Below, one piece after another: positions 18,883 through 28,307 of a stretch of DNA of 64,000 nucleotides. Under the pieces are notes generated by a model. It was not told where the DNA came from, did no database searches, and saw only the letters and a list, made by a program, of their open reading frames with translations. The DNA is taken from NCBI RefSeq assembly GCF_028281565.1, contig NZ_JANQJQ010000048.1, positions 1 through 64,000 on the forward strand, written 5' to 3'. The first letter of the stretch is position 1. Each line of letters opens with the position of its first letter. This DNA comes from Seonamhaeicola sp. (GTDB lineage Bacteria > Bacteroidota > Bacteroidia > Flavobacteriales > Flavobacteriaceae). The position numbers and the translations under genes were made by a program.

Positions 18883-20313
18883 GTGACAGTGAAGTACAAT
18901 CGGGAACTATTTAATATATTTATAAAAAAAACTTTGAACAGCATTCCGGACATACTTTCAGCCCAGCGCACCTTTTTCAAATCTCAAAAAACCAAAGCCA
19001 TTGCTTACAGGCTGCAATTATTAAAGGCTTTAAAGGCAGAAATTATTTCCAGGGAACAGGCTATTTACGATGCTTTAAAAAAGGACTTCAGAAAACCGGA
19101 ATTTGAAAGTTATTTAAGTGAGTTCGGGTTGGTGCTTTCAGAGTTGAACCTGGTCATTAAGAACCTTAAAAAATGGGCAAAGCCGAAGCGCGTTAAAGCT
19201 TCCATACTTACCTATCCTTCCAAAGATTATATTTATAAAGAACCTTATGGCAATGTATTGATCATTGGCCCCTGGAATTACCCGTTCCTGCTAACCATTG
19301 AACCTGTGATCATGGCCATTGCCGCCGGAAACACCGTCGTCCTAAAACCTAGCGAACTAACAGAAAACACCTCGAAACTGGTTTCTGAAATAATAAACAC
19401 GGTATTCCCAAAAGAGGTGGCGACTTCTGTTCAGGGTGCTGTTGATGTGGCTACGGAATTACTGGCCCAAAAATGGGATTATATCTTTTTTACAGGTAGT
19501 GTTCCCGTAGGTAAAATTGTGGCTAAAGCCGCCGCCAAGCATTTAACACCGGTAACTTTGGAGCTTGGGGGTAAATCGCCCTGTATCATTGATGATACGG
19601 TTGATCTGAAATTAGCAGCCCGACGCATCGTTTGGGGTAAATTTCTCAACGGCGGACAAACCTGTATTGCTGCAGACTACCTTATAGTCAAAGACACTAT
19701 AAAAGCCCCCCTTTTGGACATGCTGAAAAAGGAAATTACCCGGGCTTACGGTAACGATCCTAAGGCATCTGTTGATTTCCCTAGGATCATTAATAAACGA
19801 AACACGGAACGTTTGGCAAAAGCCCTTGAAGGTGCGGACATTATATTTGGAGGGGACATAGATATGGAAGATCGTTACATAGCCCCTACTTTAGTCAATG
19901 AACCGGCTTTGGATAGCGCCTTGATGTCTGATGAGATTTTTGGTCCCATACTGCCTATTCTCAGTTATGATACGGAAGAAGCTATTGAAAATATCATCCG
20001 GAACTTTGAAAAGCCTCTGGCGTTTTACGTGTTCTCAAACAATACCTCCTTTGTTGAAAACACCATCAAGAAGTTTGAATTTGGAGGTGGTGTGGTCAAC
20101 GACCTATTGATCCATTTCGGGAATCACCGTTTACCTTTTGGAGGCGTTGGTGCCAGTGGCATGGGTGCCTATCACGGCAAATTGGGGTTTGACACTTTTT
20201 CGCATGACAAAGCCATTGTAAAGCGTGGCAACTGGACCGATCCGCCGGTGCGCTATGCGCCTTATAAGGATAAGCTGAGCCTTATGAAGAAGATGTTTAA
20301 ATGGTTTGGGTAA
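18883..20313 (+). CDS. NAD(P)-dependent aldehyde dehydrogenase, class 3-like
   Basis: 476 residues. Oxidises an aldehyde to the acid. IIGPWNYPFLLTIEPVIMAIAAGNTVVLKPSE is the family's coenzyme region, FFTGSVPVGKIV the phosphate loop, ELGGKSP holds general base Glu227, and NGGQTCIAADY holds nucleophile Cys261. The short N-terminus and the C-terminal FGGGVVNDLLIHFGNHRLPFGGVGASGMGAYHGKLGFDTFSH match class 3/fatty-aldehyde types. Start is GTG (18883). Substrate not determinable; a medium- or long-chain aldehyde is plausible. Confidence 0.94.
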   Translation: MTVKYNRELFNIFIKKTLNSIPDILSAQRTFFKSQKTKAIAYRLQLLKALKAEIISREQAIYDALKKDFRKPEFESYLSEFGLVLSELNLVIKNLKKWAKPKRVKASILTYPSKDYIYKEPYGNVLIIGPWNYPFLLTIEPVIMAIAAGNTVVLKPSELTENTSKLVSEIINTVFPKEVATSVQGAVDVATELLAQKWDYIFFTGSVPVGKIVAKAAAKHLTPVTLELGGKSPCIIDDTVDLKLAARRIVWGKFLNGGQTCIAADYLIVKDTIKAPLLDMLKKEITRAYGNDPKASVDFPRIINKRNTERLAKALEGADIIFGGDIDMEDRYIAPTLVNEPALDSALMSDEIFGPILPILSYDTEEAIENIIRNFEKPLAFYVFSNNTSFVENTIKKFEFGGGVVNDLLIHFGNHRLPFGGVGASGMGAYHGKLGFDTFSHDKAIVKRGNWTDPPVRYAPYKDKLSLMKKMFKWFG

Positions 20314-20315
20314 AC

Positions 20316-20399
20316 TGTCATTCTGAACGGCATACCATGGCGTGAAGAATCTATTGTAAATTATATCTATGAGATACTTCGCTTTGCTCAGTATGACAA
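20316..20399. repeat. TGTCATTCTGAAC...CAGTATGACA palindromic element
   Basis: 84 bases directly after the aldehyde dehydrogenase stop, with GAAGAATCT/GAGATACTTCGC inner arms. Same family as 15941 and 14453. Confidence 0.6.
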
Positions 20400-20426
20400 C
20401 AAATAACACTAAGTATTTTATGTAAG

Positions 20427-20777
20427 CGGGTAATGTATCACCATTTCAACTTCCGTCCTCCGTCTTCGGTCATCGGTCTTGAATCCTCTCGCTAAGACGC
20501 AAAGGCACCAAGGCATCTCAAATACCAAATTTCAAATTTCAAGTCGTGGTGTTGTGACTGCCCACTGAACACTGCGACTGCCTACTGAATTCCCTCGCAA
20601 AGACGCCAAGCCATCTCAAAACCCAAATCCCAAAAAACAAATTCCAACCTTAGTTTCCAGCTTCTGTCATCGGTCCTCTGTCACCGGTCTTCTGTCTTCC
20701 GTCTTCTGTCTTTTGTCTTTGTTCTTAAATGTATAAAACAAACACTAGCCAAACGGGTAATGTATCACCATTTCAAC
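20427..20777. repeat. Direct repeats of the kinase 3' end around low-complexity DNA
   Basis: A 24-base sequence starting CGGGTAATGTATCACC occurs exactly at 20427-20450 and again at 20754-20777, where it is the coding end of the histidine kinase gene. The ~300 bases between hold low-complexity text (repeated gtcttctgtc/tcggtc words) and the reverse complement of 11881-11912. It looks like an insertion that copied the gene end, or a local duplication. Confidence 0.7.
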
Positions 20778-21545
20778 CCCTTTACCGGCTTCTGTTCTTA
20801 GCTGTAGGTCGGCATGAATTAAAGCGGCCCGGCTGTTCATATTTAAAAGCCCTGCGCCTTTTTCTACGGTAGCCATATCAAAGCCTTTACCATCGTCTTT
20901 GGCCGTGATCACAATGTGCTCCGGTTGATAATCTAACGTAACACTAAGGTTTTCCGCTTCGGAATATTTTACCGAATTAGATAAAAACTCCTGGATAATT
21001 CTAAATAAAATGATCTCGTGCTTTCTATTGGTAAAAGGCCGCTTCTCACCTATCTTCTGAAGGGTTGCCGAGGCAAACTTCATTTTCTTTAAACGCTCCA
21101 GCTCGTTGGAAACCGACTTTTCAAAACCAATATTCAATACGACTTCGTTGTTCAAAGTCCTGGAAAGTGACCGTACTTCTTTTAAACTTTCTTGTAAAGC
21201 CTCGGAGGTATCCTTGAATTTTTCTTTGATATCATCAGGTGCCCCCATTTTTAAAATGCTTAACTGCATACTGGCAAACGATAGTAACTGCCCCACATTA
21301 TCGTGCAATTCCCAGCCAATATTTTTTAGGGTTTGTTCCTGGGTTTCGGTTTGGGCCTGGGCAATTTCTTCTTCAAAATCCTGCTCCTGCTTTATTTTGT
21401 CAAGTAACAGTTTGTTCTTGCGCTTTAAAAACACCACAAAAAATACAATAACCAGGGTGGTGATAATTACTAAAACAGCAATCATATACACCAACAAATA
21501 GCGTTCAGACGCTGTACTGGCTAATCGTTCTCCGGTTTGCACCAT
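20745..21545 (-). CDS. Sensor histidine kinase (NarX/HisKA_3 type)
   Basis: 266 residues. One membrane helix (21-40), a coiled coil (41-75), then the dimerisation/phosphoacceptor helix with ELHDNVGQLLSFASMQL (His81), and a HATPase domain with N box FLSNSVKYSEA and G box DDGKGFD. There is no extracytoplasmic sensor domain and no response regulator beside it, so its signal probably comes through partners; the overlapping upstream membrane gene is the obvious candidate. Its 5' end overlaps that gene by 25 bases; a start at Met21 (21485) would remove the overlap. Confidence 0.88.
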   Translation of the reverse strand: MVQTGERLASTASERYLLVYMIAVLVIITTLVIVFFVVFLKRKNKLLLDKIKQEQDFEEEIAQAQTETQEQTLKNIGWELHDNVGQLLSFASMQLSILKMGAPDDIKEKFKDTSEALQESLKEVRSLSRTLNNEVVLNIGFEKSVSNELERLKKMKFASATLQKIGEKRPFTNRKHEIILFRIIQEFLSNSVKYSEAENLSVTLDYQPEHIVITAKDDGKGFDMATVEKGAGLLNMNSRAALIHADLQLRTEAGKGVEMVIHYPFG

Positions 21546-22222
21546 ATTAAAGCAAAGGTAAAAGTTAAATACATAACAATGTTAGCAAATAAATAGATCT
21601 GCCACTTCAAAAAAATAAAATTCCAATCCATTTCAGAATGGTAAATATCATAAAACACCAATGGTGTTATAATCAGCCACCAAATAAAAATAGCAGCACT
21701 AATGTAAAAATTAAGAGATTTATAAAATGATAATATTCTATCACTTTGTAAAACTTCAACAAAATAAAAAACAGTACATAAGAAAATGATGATTGCCCCT
21801 AAAACATCTAATACTGGAAAAAAACGTATAAAATAGTCATCCCAATTGTAGAGTATATAAATAACAGAAAATGTTAAAAATAAATAACCACTATATAGAA
21901 TGACTCGCTTAAATTTTTTTTTAGCTAAAACTCTATAGTAATAGAAAGCGAAAAATAGAATAGCTCCGATTTTCCAAAACAATGTGGACCACCAAAAATT
22001 TCTAACTAGTCTAGTGCCTTCCAAAAAACTCAGAAAGCTATCCTCTATATAATGTACATAGCTTCCCAAAAAATCACATAAAGCTAAGTATACCAAAAAC
22101 CAGATAAAAAATTTAGCAGCTGTTAAGCTATACTTTTTATAAAGTATTAAACCGATAATAGCTGCTAAAATTTCTACACTAAACGTGATGTTATTGTAGT
22201 ATTCTAATAAGAAATCATTCAT
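21521..22222 (-). CDS. Seven-helix membrane protein beside histidine kinase
   Basis: 233 residues with about seven hydrophobic helices and short aromatic-rich loops; no family recognised. The gene overlaps the histidine kinase start by 25 bases and follows the 175-residue gene by five bases, so the three form a tight operon. A role as the membrane sensor for the short kinase is an inference from this arrangement. Confidence 0.7.
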   Translation of the reverse strand: MNDFLLEYYNNITFSVEILAAIIGLILYKKYSLTAAKFFIWFLVYLALCDFLGSYVHYIEDSFLSFLEGTRLVRNFWWSTLFWKIGAILFFAFYYYRVLAKKKFKRVILYSGYLFLTFSVIYILYNWDDYFIRFFPVLDVLGAIIIFLCTVFYFVEVLQSDRILSFYKSLNFYISAAIFIWWLIITPLVFYDIYHSEMDWNFIFLKWQIYLFANIVMYLTFTFALIWCKPEND

Positions 22223-22227
22223 TAACT

Positions 22228-22755
22228 TTATTGTGGATAGCCACCTTGTCCGCCTGTACCATTATTCATCGGTAAACAGTCATGACAATTCCCACCACCT
22301 TCTTGCACAGCGATATTAAATAAACCCATACTAGCCTTTTGTGTAGAACTAATCGTAGGCACTATAAACATAGTAGTCAAACCCCTTTTATTTTGTTCGG
22401 TATTTTCTCCATAGACTCCTAAATACATACGAAGCCCATTCATACTATAACCAAGACTGTCAGTTTGATGTCTTGAAAAGGCAATGTAATCTTCTATATC
22501 CTTTATAGACCACCAGGCCCATCTGTAATCTTCTTTTCCTACCCTGCTTTCTGTGATAGAATCAATAATCGATTTTCTTAATTGTGTCCAATTGTCATTT
22601 AAAGCCGTAGCTTCTGCCACAGAAATAACGCCTTTTGGTTTAATAACTTTTACTGTTTCGGTTGAGGCATCATCACCTGCTTGCCTTGGGCAAAAGAAGT
22701 AAGTTGCCAATGCCCCAATAATAATCCCCAAAATGAGAGGTCGTAAATTTTTCAT
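22228..22755 (-). CDS. Membrane-anchored hypothetical protein of flavobacterial type
   Basis: 175 residues. N-terminal membrane segment (6-21), a basic Pro-Arg stretch, then a soluble domain with DDYRWAWWSIKDIEDY-like aromatic motif and an acidic/glycine-rich end (NGTGGQGGYPQ). Cys22 lies right after the hydrophobic segment, so it could be a lipoprotein, although the lipobox is poor. I recall similar proteins next to membrane/kinase genes in related bacteria but cannot name a function. First gene of the kinase operon. Confidence 0.65.
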   Translation of the reverse strand: MKNLRPLILGIIIGALATYFFCPRQAGDDASTETVKVIKPKGVISVAEATALNDNWTQLRKSIIDSITESRVGKEDYRWAWWSIKDIEDYIAFSRHQTDSLGYSMNGLRMYLGVYGENTEQNKRGLTTMFIVPTISSTQKASMGLFNIAVQEGGGNCHDCLPMNNGTGGQGGYPQ

Positions 22756-22838
22756 ACTTTAATCTTTGATTGGTTAATAATAGTTTCTTTAAAAATAGTA
22801 AAAAGATTTAATTCCCTGTAAGAATTAGTGAAAATTAC

Positions 22839-23465
22839 CTAGCCGGGAAATCCTAACATATTCCCCATGCCAACAGTAAACAACCAGCACCCGTAAACAG
22901 CATGTTCTATGGAAACCAATAAGGTAGATTGGGTTTTCTTATACGTGATTGCAAATAATAAACCACCTAAAAACGTCAGTACGATCACCAGGGCATTTTT
23001 AAAGAATATATGCCCCAAAGAAAAAATAACGGCATTTAAAAAGAGGAACAGGGTCTCATTCCTTAACAGATCCCGGTAACGTTGAAAAAAGAAGGTACGG
23101 TAGATCAACTCTTGCGGATATACTGACAGAAACGTATATATAAACAAAATAATAACCCATAGTTTAGGCTTGTTAAGCAATACATTAAAAAGAGCGGCTT
23201 TGTCCGTCACCCATACAAAAAGCGTGGTAATGGCTACTATGATTAGAAGTTTCAACACGGTGGCCTTCCAAAAGCGCTTCCAATCCAGGTTTGGTGCTAT
23301 TTTAAACTTAAGCTTTTCTACTTTAAGCAAGACGTAAATAACGTAAACAAACCCTATAAGCCCGATCATACCTTTTATCCGAAACGAATAGTTTATAGTA
23401 AAGCTAACAGGCACTAAAACAAAAATGATAAAAAACTCAAGGCCTTTATAAATAGTAGTCTTCAT
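22839..23465 (-). CDS. CPBP-family intramembrane protease-like protein
   Basis: 208 residues, six to seven membrane helices. The CaaX-protease/bacteriocin-processing (Abi/Rce1-like) motifs are YPQELIYRTFFFQRY (normally EExxxR; the first Glu is Gln here), FSLGHIFF and SIEHAVYG, giving the expected Glu/His set minus one acidic residue. It may be an active intramembrane metal-independent protease or a degenerate one. The Lrp-type regulator ends two bases upstream, so the two are co-transcribed. Confidence 0.8.
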   Translation of the reverse strand: MKTTIYKGLEFFIIFVLVPVSFTINYSFRIKGMIGLIGFVYVIYVLLKVEKLKFKIAPNLDWKRFWKATVLKLLIIVAITTLFVWVTDKAALFNVLLNKPKLWVIILFIYTFLSVYPQELIYRTFFFQRYRDLLRNETLFLFLNAVIFSLGHIFFKNALVIVLTFLGGLLFAITYKKTQSTLLVSIEHAVYGCWLFTVGMGNMLGFPG

Positions 23466-23467
23466 GG

Positions 23468-23926
23468 TTACATAGTTATAGCCGTAGTGTGTTTAACTTC
23501 ATTAATAACAAACATACTGTGTGTACTGCCAATATGATTGATGGTTGTTAACTTTTTTACCATGAATTCTCTAAATGCTGCCATATCTTTTACCAAAACT
23601 TTTAGGAGGTAGTCGTAATCACCACTTAAATGATAACACTCCAGCACCTCATTTAATTTAGCCACTTCCCTTTCAAAACTAAAGACATAGTCCTGGCTAT
23701 GCTGAATCAGTTTGACATGACAAAATACGATAAAGTTCTTTTGCACTTTATCCTTATTGACCAGGGCTATATAACCGTCAATAAAACCTTCTTTTTCCAG
23801 TTTTTTTATGCGTTCGTAAACCGCTGTAACTGACAAGTTTAACTTATTGGAAAGTTCTTTATTGGTCTGTTTACTGTCCTGTTGCAAATACCCTAAAAGC
23901 TTTTTATCGGTGGCATCAAAAACCAT
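23468..23926 (-). CDS. Lrp/AsnC-family transcriptional regulator
   Basis: 152 residues. N-terminal winged helix (DKKLLGYLQQDSKQTNKELSNKLNLSVTAVYERIKKLEKEGFI) and a C-terminal RAM/AsnC ligand-binding ferredoxin-like domain (~65-145, LSGDYDYLLKVLVKDMAAF). It faces the methionine gamma-lyase-like gene across about 155 bases, the classic layout for an amino-acid-sensing regulator and its target, and is followed two bases later by the CPBP gene. Confidence 0.93.
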   Translation of the reverse strand: MVFDATDKKLLGYLQQDSKQTNKELSNKLNLSVTAVYERIKKLEKEGFIDGYIALVNKDKVQKNFIVFCHVKLIQHSQDYVFSFEREVAKLNEVLECYHLSGDYDYLLKVLVKDMAAFREFMVKKLTTINHIGSTHSMFVINEVKHTTAITM

Positions 23927-24082
23927 AATTGAAAAATTTTCATAAATATACAGATAATTGATTGAGTTTTATATTTTTTTTCTAATATATTCCATTTTAA
24001 TAGTTTTATTTTCTATATTTTTTTATTATCATTGATTTTTTGCCTGTTTATCCCGAAATTTGATTTAGCAAAATCAAATGTT

Positions 24083-25309
24083 ATGTCTTTCAAACCCGCA
24101 AACAATATTCAGGATCTGCAATATTTTGGAGAATTCGGAGGGGTGAACCCTTCCATTTCAGATTCGTCAACCTATACCTTTTTATCAGCTAAAACCATGT
24201 TCGATACCTTTGAAGGTAACGCCGATGGTTGCTACCTGTATTCGCGCCACTCCTCGCCTTCTAACCTGTATTTGGGAGAAGCTTTAGCCGCTATGGAAGG
24301 TACGGAAACCGCTAATGTAACATCCTCAGGCATGGGCGCTATTACTTCGGTTATATTACAATTGTGCAACGCCGGAGATCATGTGGTGTCTAGCAGAACC
24401 ATTTACGGAGGTACTTATGCGTTTTTAAAGAATTTTACACCGAAATTAAATATCAATACCTCGTTTGTCGATATCACAAACTTAGAGGCTGTTGAAGCTG
24501 CCATTACTGAGAACACGAAAATGATCTATTGTGAATCGGTTAGTAATCCGCTTTTGGAAATAGCTGATATTAAAGGGCTCGCAGCTATTGCCAAACGCCA
24601 TGATTTAAAGCTTGTGGTAGATAATACCTTTTCACCCTTATCCATTTCTCCTGCCAAACTAGGTGCCGATGTGGTGATCCATAGTTTAACAAAATTCATC
24701 AACGGCTCCAGTGATACGGTTGGTGGTGTAGTTTGCGGTACCCAGGACTTTATAAACGAATTGCGAAACGTTAATGACGGCGCTTCCATGTTATTGGGTG
24801 TGACTATGGATAGCTTAAGAGCCTCGTCTGTTCTAAAGAACTTAAGGACCTTACACATCCGAATGCAACAACATAGCAAAAACGGGCTTTATCTTGCTGA
24901 AAAATTTGAAGCTGACGGGCTTAAAACCGTTTATCCCGGATTAGCGTCTCACTCATCACATACATTGTTTAAGGACATGATGAATACCGAATATGGTTTC
25001 GGAGGCATGCTTACTATTGACGTGGGGTCTTTAGACAAGGCCAACGAACTCATGGAAATGATGCAGGAGAAGAATTTAGGCTATTTAGCCGTTAGTTTAG
25101 GCTTTTATAAAACCCTGTTCAGTGCGCCGGGAACGTCTACATCCTCTGAAATTCCTTTGGAAGAACAGGAACAAATGGGATTGACCGACGGCCTGATACG
25201 CTTCTCCATAGGATTGGATGCCGACATCAAACGCACCTATAACATGATGCGAAGCTGTATGGAAGAATTAGGCATTTTATCAACAGAAGAAGTAACGAAA
25301 GTAGCTTAG
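24083..25309 (+). CDS. Trans-sulfuration PLP enzyme, methionine gamma-lyase-like
   Basis: 408 residues from the ATG at 24083; an upstream TTG-initiated extension adds 17 residues without family resemblance. Fold-type I Cys/Met-metabolism enzyme: YSRHSSPSNLYLGEALAAMEGTE, GMGAITSVI, SRTIYGGTYAF, CESVSNPLLEI, VVDNTFSPL and HSLTKFINGSSDTVGG, with PLP-binding Lys204. C-terminal FSIGLD matches too. It cleaves or forms a C-S bond at the gamma carbon of methionine, cystathionine or homocysteine derivatives; lyase is the best guess from overall look. Likely regulated by the divergent Lrp gene. Confidence 0.87.
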   Translation: MSFKPANNIQDLQYFGEFGGVNPSISDSSTYTFLSAKTMFDTFEGNADGCYLYSRHSSPSNLYLGEALAAMEGTETANVTSSGMGAITSVILQLCNAGDHVVSSRTIYGGTYAFLKNFTPKLNINTSFVDITNLEAVEAAITENTKMIYCESVSNPLLEIADIKGLAAIAKRHDLKLVVDNTFSPLSISPAKLGADVVIHSLTKFINGSSDTVGGVVCGTQDFINELRNVNDGASMLLGVTMDSLRASSVLKNLRTLHIRMQQHSKNGLYLAEKFEADGLKTVYPGLASHSSHTLFKDMMNTEYGFGGMLTIDVGSLDKANELMEMMQEKNLGYLAVSLGFYKTLFSAPGTSTSSEIPLEEQEQMGLTDGLIRFSIGLDADIKRTYNMMRSCMEELGILSTEEVTKVA

Positions 25310-25387
25310 CTTAGGTGAACTTGATTTAACTAAAACTGCAAAACCGTATTTCACAAGATTATCGGTTAACAAAACGTTTTGCTTTAT

Positions 25388-25556
25388 AAACACCCTCCTT
25401 AACAAAAGCTTCGCTCTCTAACTTCAATCAAAGGTGTACTTTGATTTCGTTAATCTCAAGGGAGGAATGTTACTCGCAAAATTGTCCCCTTGAGGATTAT
25501 TGAAGTGAAAATATATTTTCATTGAAGATACCGAGCGTAGCTCTATAGGGGTGTTT
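25388..25556. repeat. AAACACCC...GGGGTGTTT repeat element
   Basis: Inverted ends AAACACCCTCC and TAGGGGTGTTT enclose ~150 bases with TTCGCTCTC and CCGAGCGTAGCTC subrepeats and a TCAAGGGAGG/CCCCTTGA pair. Its right end touches the stop codon of the minus-strand hydrolase gene, so it may also act as that gene's 3' end. Confidence 0.5.
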
Positions 25557-26577
25557 ACTTACCTTTTAGTCGTACCCACAGGGCATTCAGGGCATCAGAG
25601 ACATTATCTTCGGTGCCCTCAAAGGGCTTCATGTTCAATTCGCCGTTATCGTCGTACAACACAAACCTGAAGACCGAGGAGTTCGAGTTTTCCTCACTGG
25701 TGATCGGATAGCGTAAATCGTTATACAGGTATTCGTTTGCCCCTGTTTTATAGATGCTGTAGTAGTGATTGCTAAACCAGGCCAGGTCTCCAACACGTTT
25801 ATAGGTATCCGGTGAGAGTGCCCGCTCTTTTTTCAGCTCCCTGAAATCTGAAAACAGGTTGTCTTTGTCCAGTAACGAGTAATAGCCTACCCAATAAGTG
25901 GAATCGGTTTCAGCAATGCCATACCAAAGAATGTTGTTAAAAATAGTGGGCTGCGTATAGTTTCTTTTAAAATCTATCTTATTGGTGATCAAGGACTTTT
26001 TAAACACCGTATCCATATACAGTTTATTCCCGAACGTGAACAGCAAATACAGCGAACTTATACCAATGCCCAGCTTTAAAACAAACCGCCTTTTAACTGA
26101 AGTTCTTCTGAAAAACATCAGGACGATCAGGCATAATAAAAACGGTAAGGTGTAAATGGGGTCCACTACGGCAATATTGTTGAAAGCCACCCTGTAATTG
26201 CTTATCGGAGCAAATAACTGCGTGCCATACGGTGTAAAACAATCCAGGATAGGATGTGTAAACAGCGACCAAAAGAATAGGTTTTTCCAATCCTTTTGAG
26301 TGGTTGTATGTAGTCGTTTTCCGGTGTTATATAATTTATGTGTGATCCAGCCTAAAATAATGGCAGCCACCACAGAAAACAAAATGGAATGCATAAACCC
26401 GCGGTGGAACAACATGGCATCAATTTCATTGCCATGGATCCAGCTTCCAACAAAAACATCCAGGTCCGGAATGGTCCCGCCAATAGCTCCGAAAAGCAGG
26501 GCCTTGTTCCCTATTTTCCTGCCTAAGACCGCTTCGCCGCAGGCAGCACCTAAAACAATTTGCGTTAATGAATCCAT
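25555..26577 (-). CDS. Membrane-bound metal-dependent hydrolase (YdjM/DUF457-like)
   Basis: 340 residues from the ATG at 26577; an in-frame start at 26625 adds 16 residues not typical of the family, whose members begin MDSLTQ. N-terminal half: MDSLTQIVLGAACGEAVLGRKIGNKALLFGAIGGTIPDLDVF and FHRGFMHS supply Asp and His metal ligands, followed by about four to five membrane helices with a further HPILDCFTPYG motif. The C-terminal ~150 residues form a soluble domain of unknown role. Substrate unknown. Confidence 0.85.
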   Translation of the reverse strand: MDSLTQIVLGAACGEAVLGRKIGNKALLFGAIGGTIPDLDVFVGSWIHGNEIDAMLFHRGFMHSILFSVVAAIILGWITHKLYNTGKRLHTTTQKDWKNLFFWSLFTHPILDCFTPYGTQLFAPISNYRVAFNNIAVVDPIYTLPFLLCLIVLMFFRRTSVKRRFVLKLGIGISSLYLLFTFGNKLYMDTVFKKSLITNKIDFKRNYTQPTIFNNILWYGIAETDSTYWVGYYSLLDKDNLFSDFRELKKERALSPDTYKRVGDLAWFSNHYYSIYKTGANEYLYNDLRYPITSEENSNSSVFRFVLYDDNGELNMKPFEGTEDNVSDALNALWVRLKGK

Positions 26578-26674
26578 AGATGATCTAAAACCGAAGCAAA
26601 TGTACAGAACTATTTCTATTTGCAAACATGGCTCTAAAGTCGTAACATTACGTTGAAAATTTCAAAAACGCTTC

Positions 26675-28162
26675 ATGGATAGCCAAAATATAAAACCCAG
26701 AGACCCCCAGGACGAAAATATCATTACCAATAAAGAACTTAATATCTGGGAGGCGCTCATTCCGGTTTTTGCTTTGGTTGGCATGCTTTTTTACAATGTG
26801 TTCTTTGTATTTAAAGATGATGCTTTAAGCGGCAGTAACCAGTTTATTTTATTATTAGGCGCAGCTGTGGCTGCCATTGTTGGGTTTTTCAACAAAGTAT
26901 CTTACCGGCAAATGCTGGATGAAGTGGCCGAAAATGTCAAATCCACCACCGGAGCCCTTTTGATCTTGCTTATGGTTGGGGCTTTGGCCGGTACCTGGTT
27001 GATAAGCGGTATCATTCCGTCCATGATCTATTACGGTTTGCAAATTTTGAATCCGACTATATTTTTGGCTGCCTGTGTGATCATTTGTGCCATTATTTCC
27101 ATTGCCACCGGAAGCTCCTGGACCACTTCTGCTACCGTAGGCATCGCCTTAGTGGGTATTGCCAAAACACTGGATGTTTCCGTAGGCATGACTGCCGGTG
27201 CTGTATTGTCAGGCGCCTATTTTGGTGATAAAATGTCGCCCTTAAGTGATACTACGAACCTTGCTCCTGCCATGGCCGGTGGTGAACTGTTTTCCCATAT
27301 TCGCTATATGGCTTTAACTACGGTTCCCACCATTACCGTGACGCTCCTTGTGTTTGTTATTATCGGATTTAATATTGATACTACAGGCTCCCCGGATATT
27401 TCGGATAAACTCACCGCTATTAATGGGGCTTTTAATATTTCGCCCTGGTTATTTATAGTACCCGTTATAGTAATCTATATGATCATCAAAAAAACACCGC
27501 CTTTGGTAGCGCTTTTGGTGGGCACCTTATTGGGCGGTATTGCGGCCATCATTGCTCAACCGGGTATTGTGGCAACTGTTGCCGGAACGGATTCCCTGAC
27601 CTTTCATTCGGCTTACAAAGGGGTTATGAATGCCATGACCGTGGATGCGTCTGTGGAAACCTCAGACCCTGTTTTAAACGACCTGTTTTCTTCGGGTGGT
27701 ATGAGCGGGATGTTAGGCACTATCTGGTTAATTATCTGCGCTATGGTCTTTGGTGGCGTTATGGATGCTATCGGTGCCCTATCCAGGATCAGTCAGGCCC
27801 TGTTAGGTCTGGCATCTTCAACCTTTGGCCTGTTCGCCAGTACGGTGGCCAGTTGTTTGGCTTTGAATGTGACGGCCTCCGACCAATACTTGGCCATCGT
27901 AGTTCCTGGGAAAATGTTTAAAAAAGCTTATGAAGATAAAGGTTTGGCACCTGAAAATTTAAGCAGGACTTTAGAGGATTCCGGTACCGTAACCTCCGTT
28001 TTAATTCCGTGGAATACCTGCGGGGCTTACCAATCGGGTGTGTTGGGGGTTCCCGTGATAGATTATCTCTTCTTTGCCATTTTTAACTGGTTGAGTCCGT
28101 TTACAACCTTGCTCTTTGCAGCCTTCTCAATTAAAATAAAGCAATTGACCGCTAAAGCATAG
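26675..28162 (+). CDS. Na+/H+ antiporter, NhaC family
   Basis: 495 residues, 11-12 membrane helices. Family marks: ATGSSWTTSATVGIAL, SGAYFGDKMSPLSDTTNLAPAMAGG and the C-terminal LEDSGTVTSVLIPWNTCGAYQSGVLG. Exchanges cytoplasmic Na+ (possibly malate/lactate-coupled in some relatives) for protons at the inner membrane; useful in a marine habitat. Divergent from the hydrolase gene, ~100 bases apart, monocistronic. Confidence 0.94.
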   Translation: MDSQNIKPRDPQDENIITNKELNIWEALIPVFALVGMLFYNVFFVFKDDALSGSNQFILLLGAAVAAIVGFFNKVSYRQMLDEVAENVKSTTGALLILLMVGALAGTWLISGIIPSMIYYGLQILNPTIFLAACVIICAIISIATGSSWTTSATVGIALVGIAKTLDVSVGMTAGAVLSGAYFGDKMSPLSDTTNLAPAMAGGELFSHIRYMALTTVPTITVTLLVFVIIGFNIDTTGSPDISDKLTAINGAFNISPWLFIVPVIVIYMIIKKTPPLVALLVGTLLGGIAAIIAQPGIVATVAGTDSLTFHSAYKGVMNAMTVDASVETSDPVLNDLFSSGGMSGMLGTIWLIICAMVFGGVMDAIGALSRISQALLGLASSTFGLFASTVASCLALNVTASDQYLAIVVPGKMFKKAYEDKGLAPENLSRTLEDSGTVTSVLIPWNTCGAYQSGVLGVPVIDYLFFAIFNWLSPFTTLLFAAFSIKIKQLTAKA

Positions 28163-28232
28163 CTAACCTACTCATTTTCAGATAGCATAAATAAATACTA
28201 TGAATACATAAGTATTTAAAATCTTACAGCTG

Positions 28233-28263
28233 TTTGTTTTTGTTGCGTAACTGTATATTTTTG
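28233..28263 (+). promoter_or_regulatory. Bacteroidota promoter for the peroxiredoxin gene
   Basis: TTTG (28233-28236), exactly 19 bases, then TATTTTTG (28256-28263). The start codon is 45 bases further on. It probably drives the whole peroxiredoxin-thioredoxin-DUF6952 group. Confidence 0.85.
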
Positions 28264-28307
28264 CCACTTCGAAAACAAAATCATTAATTATAAAATTTTA
28301 AAAACAA

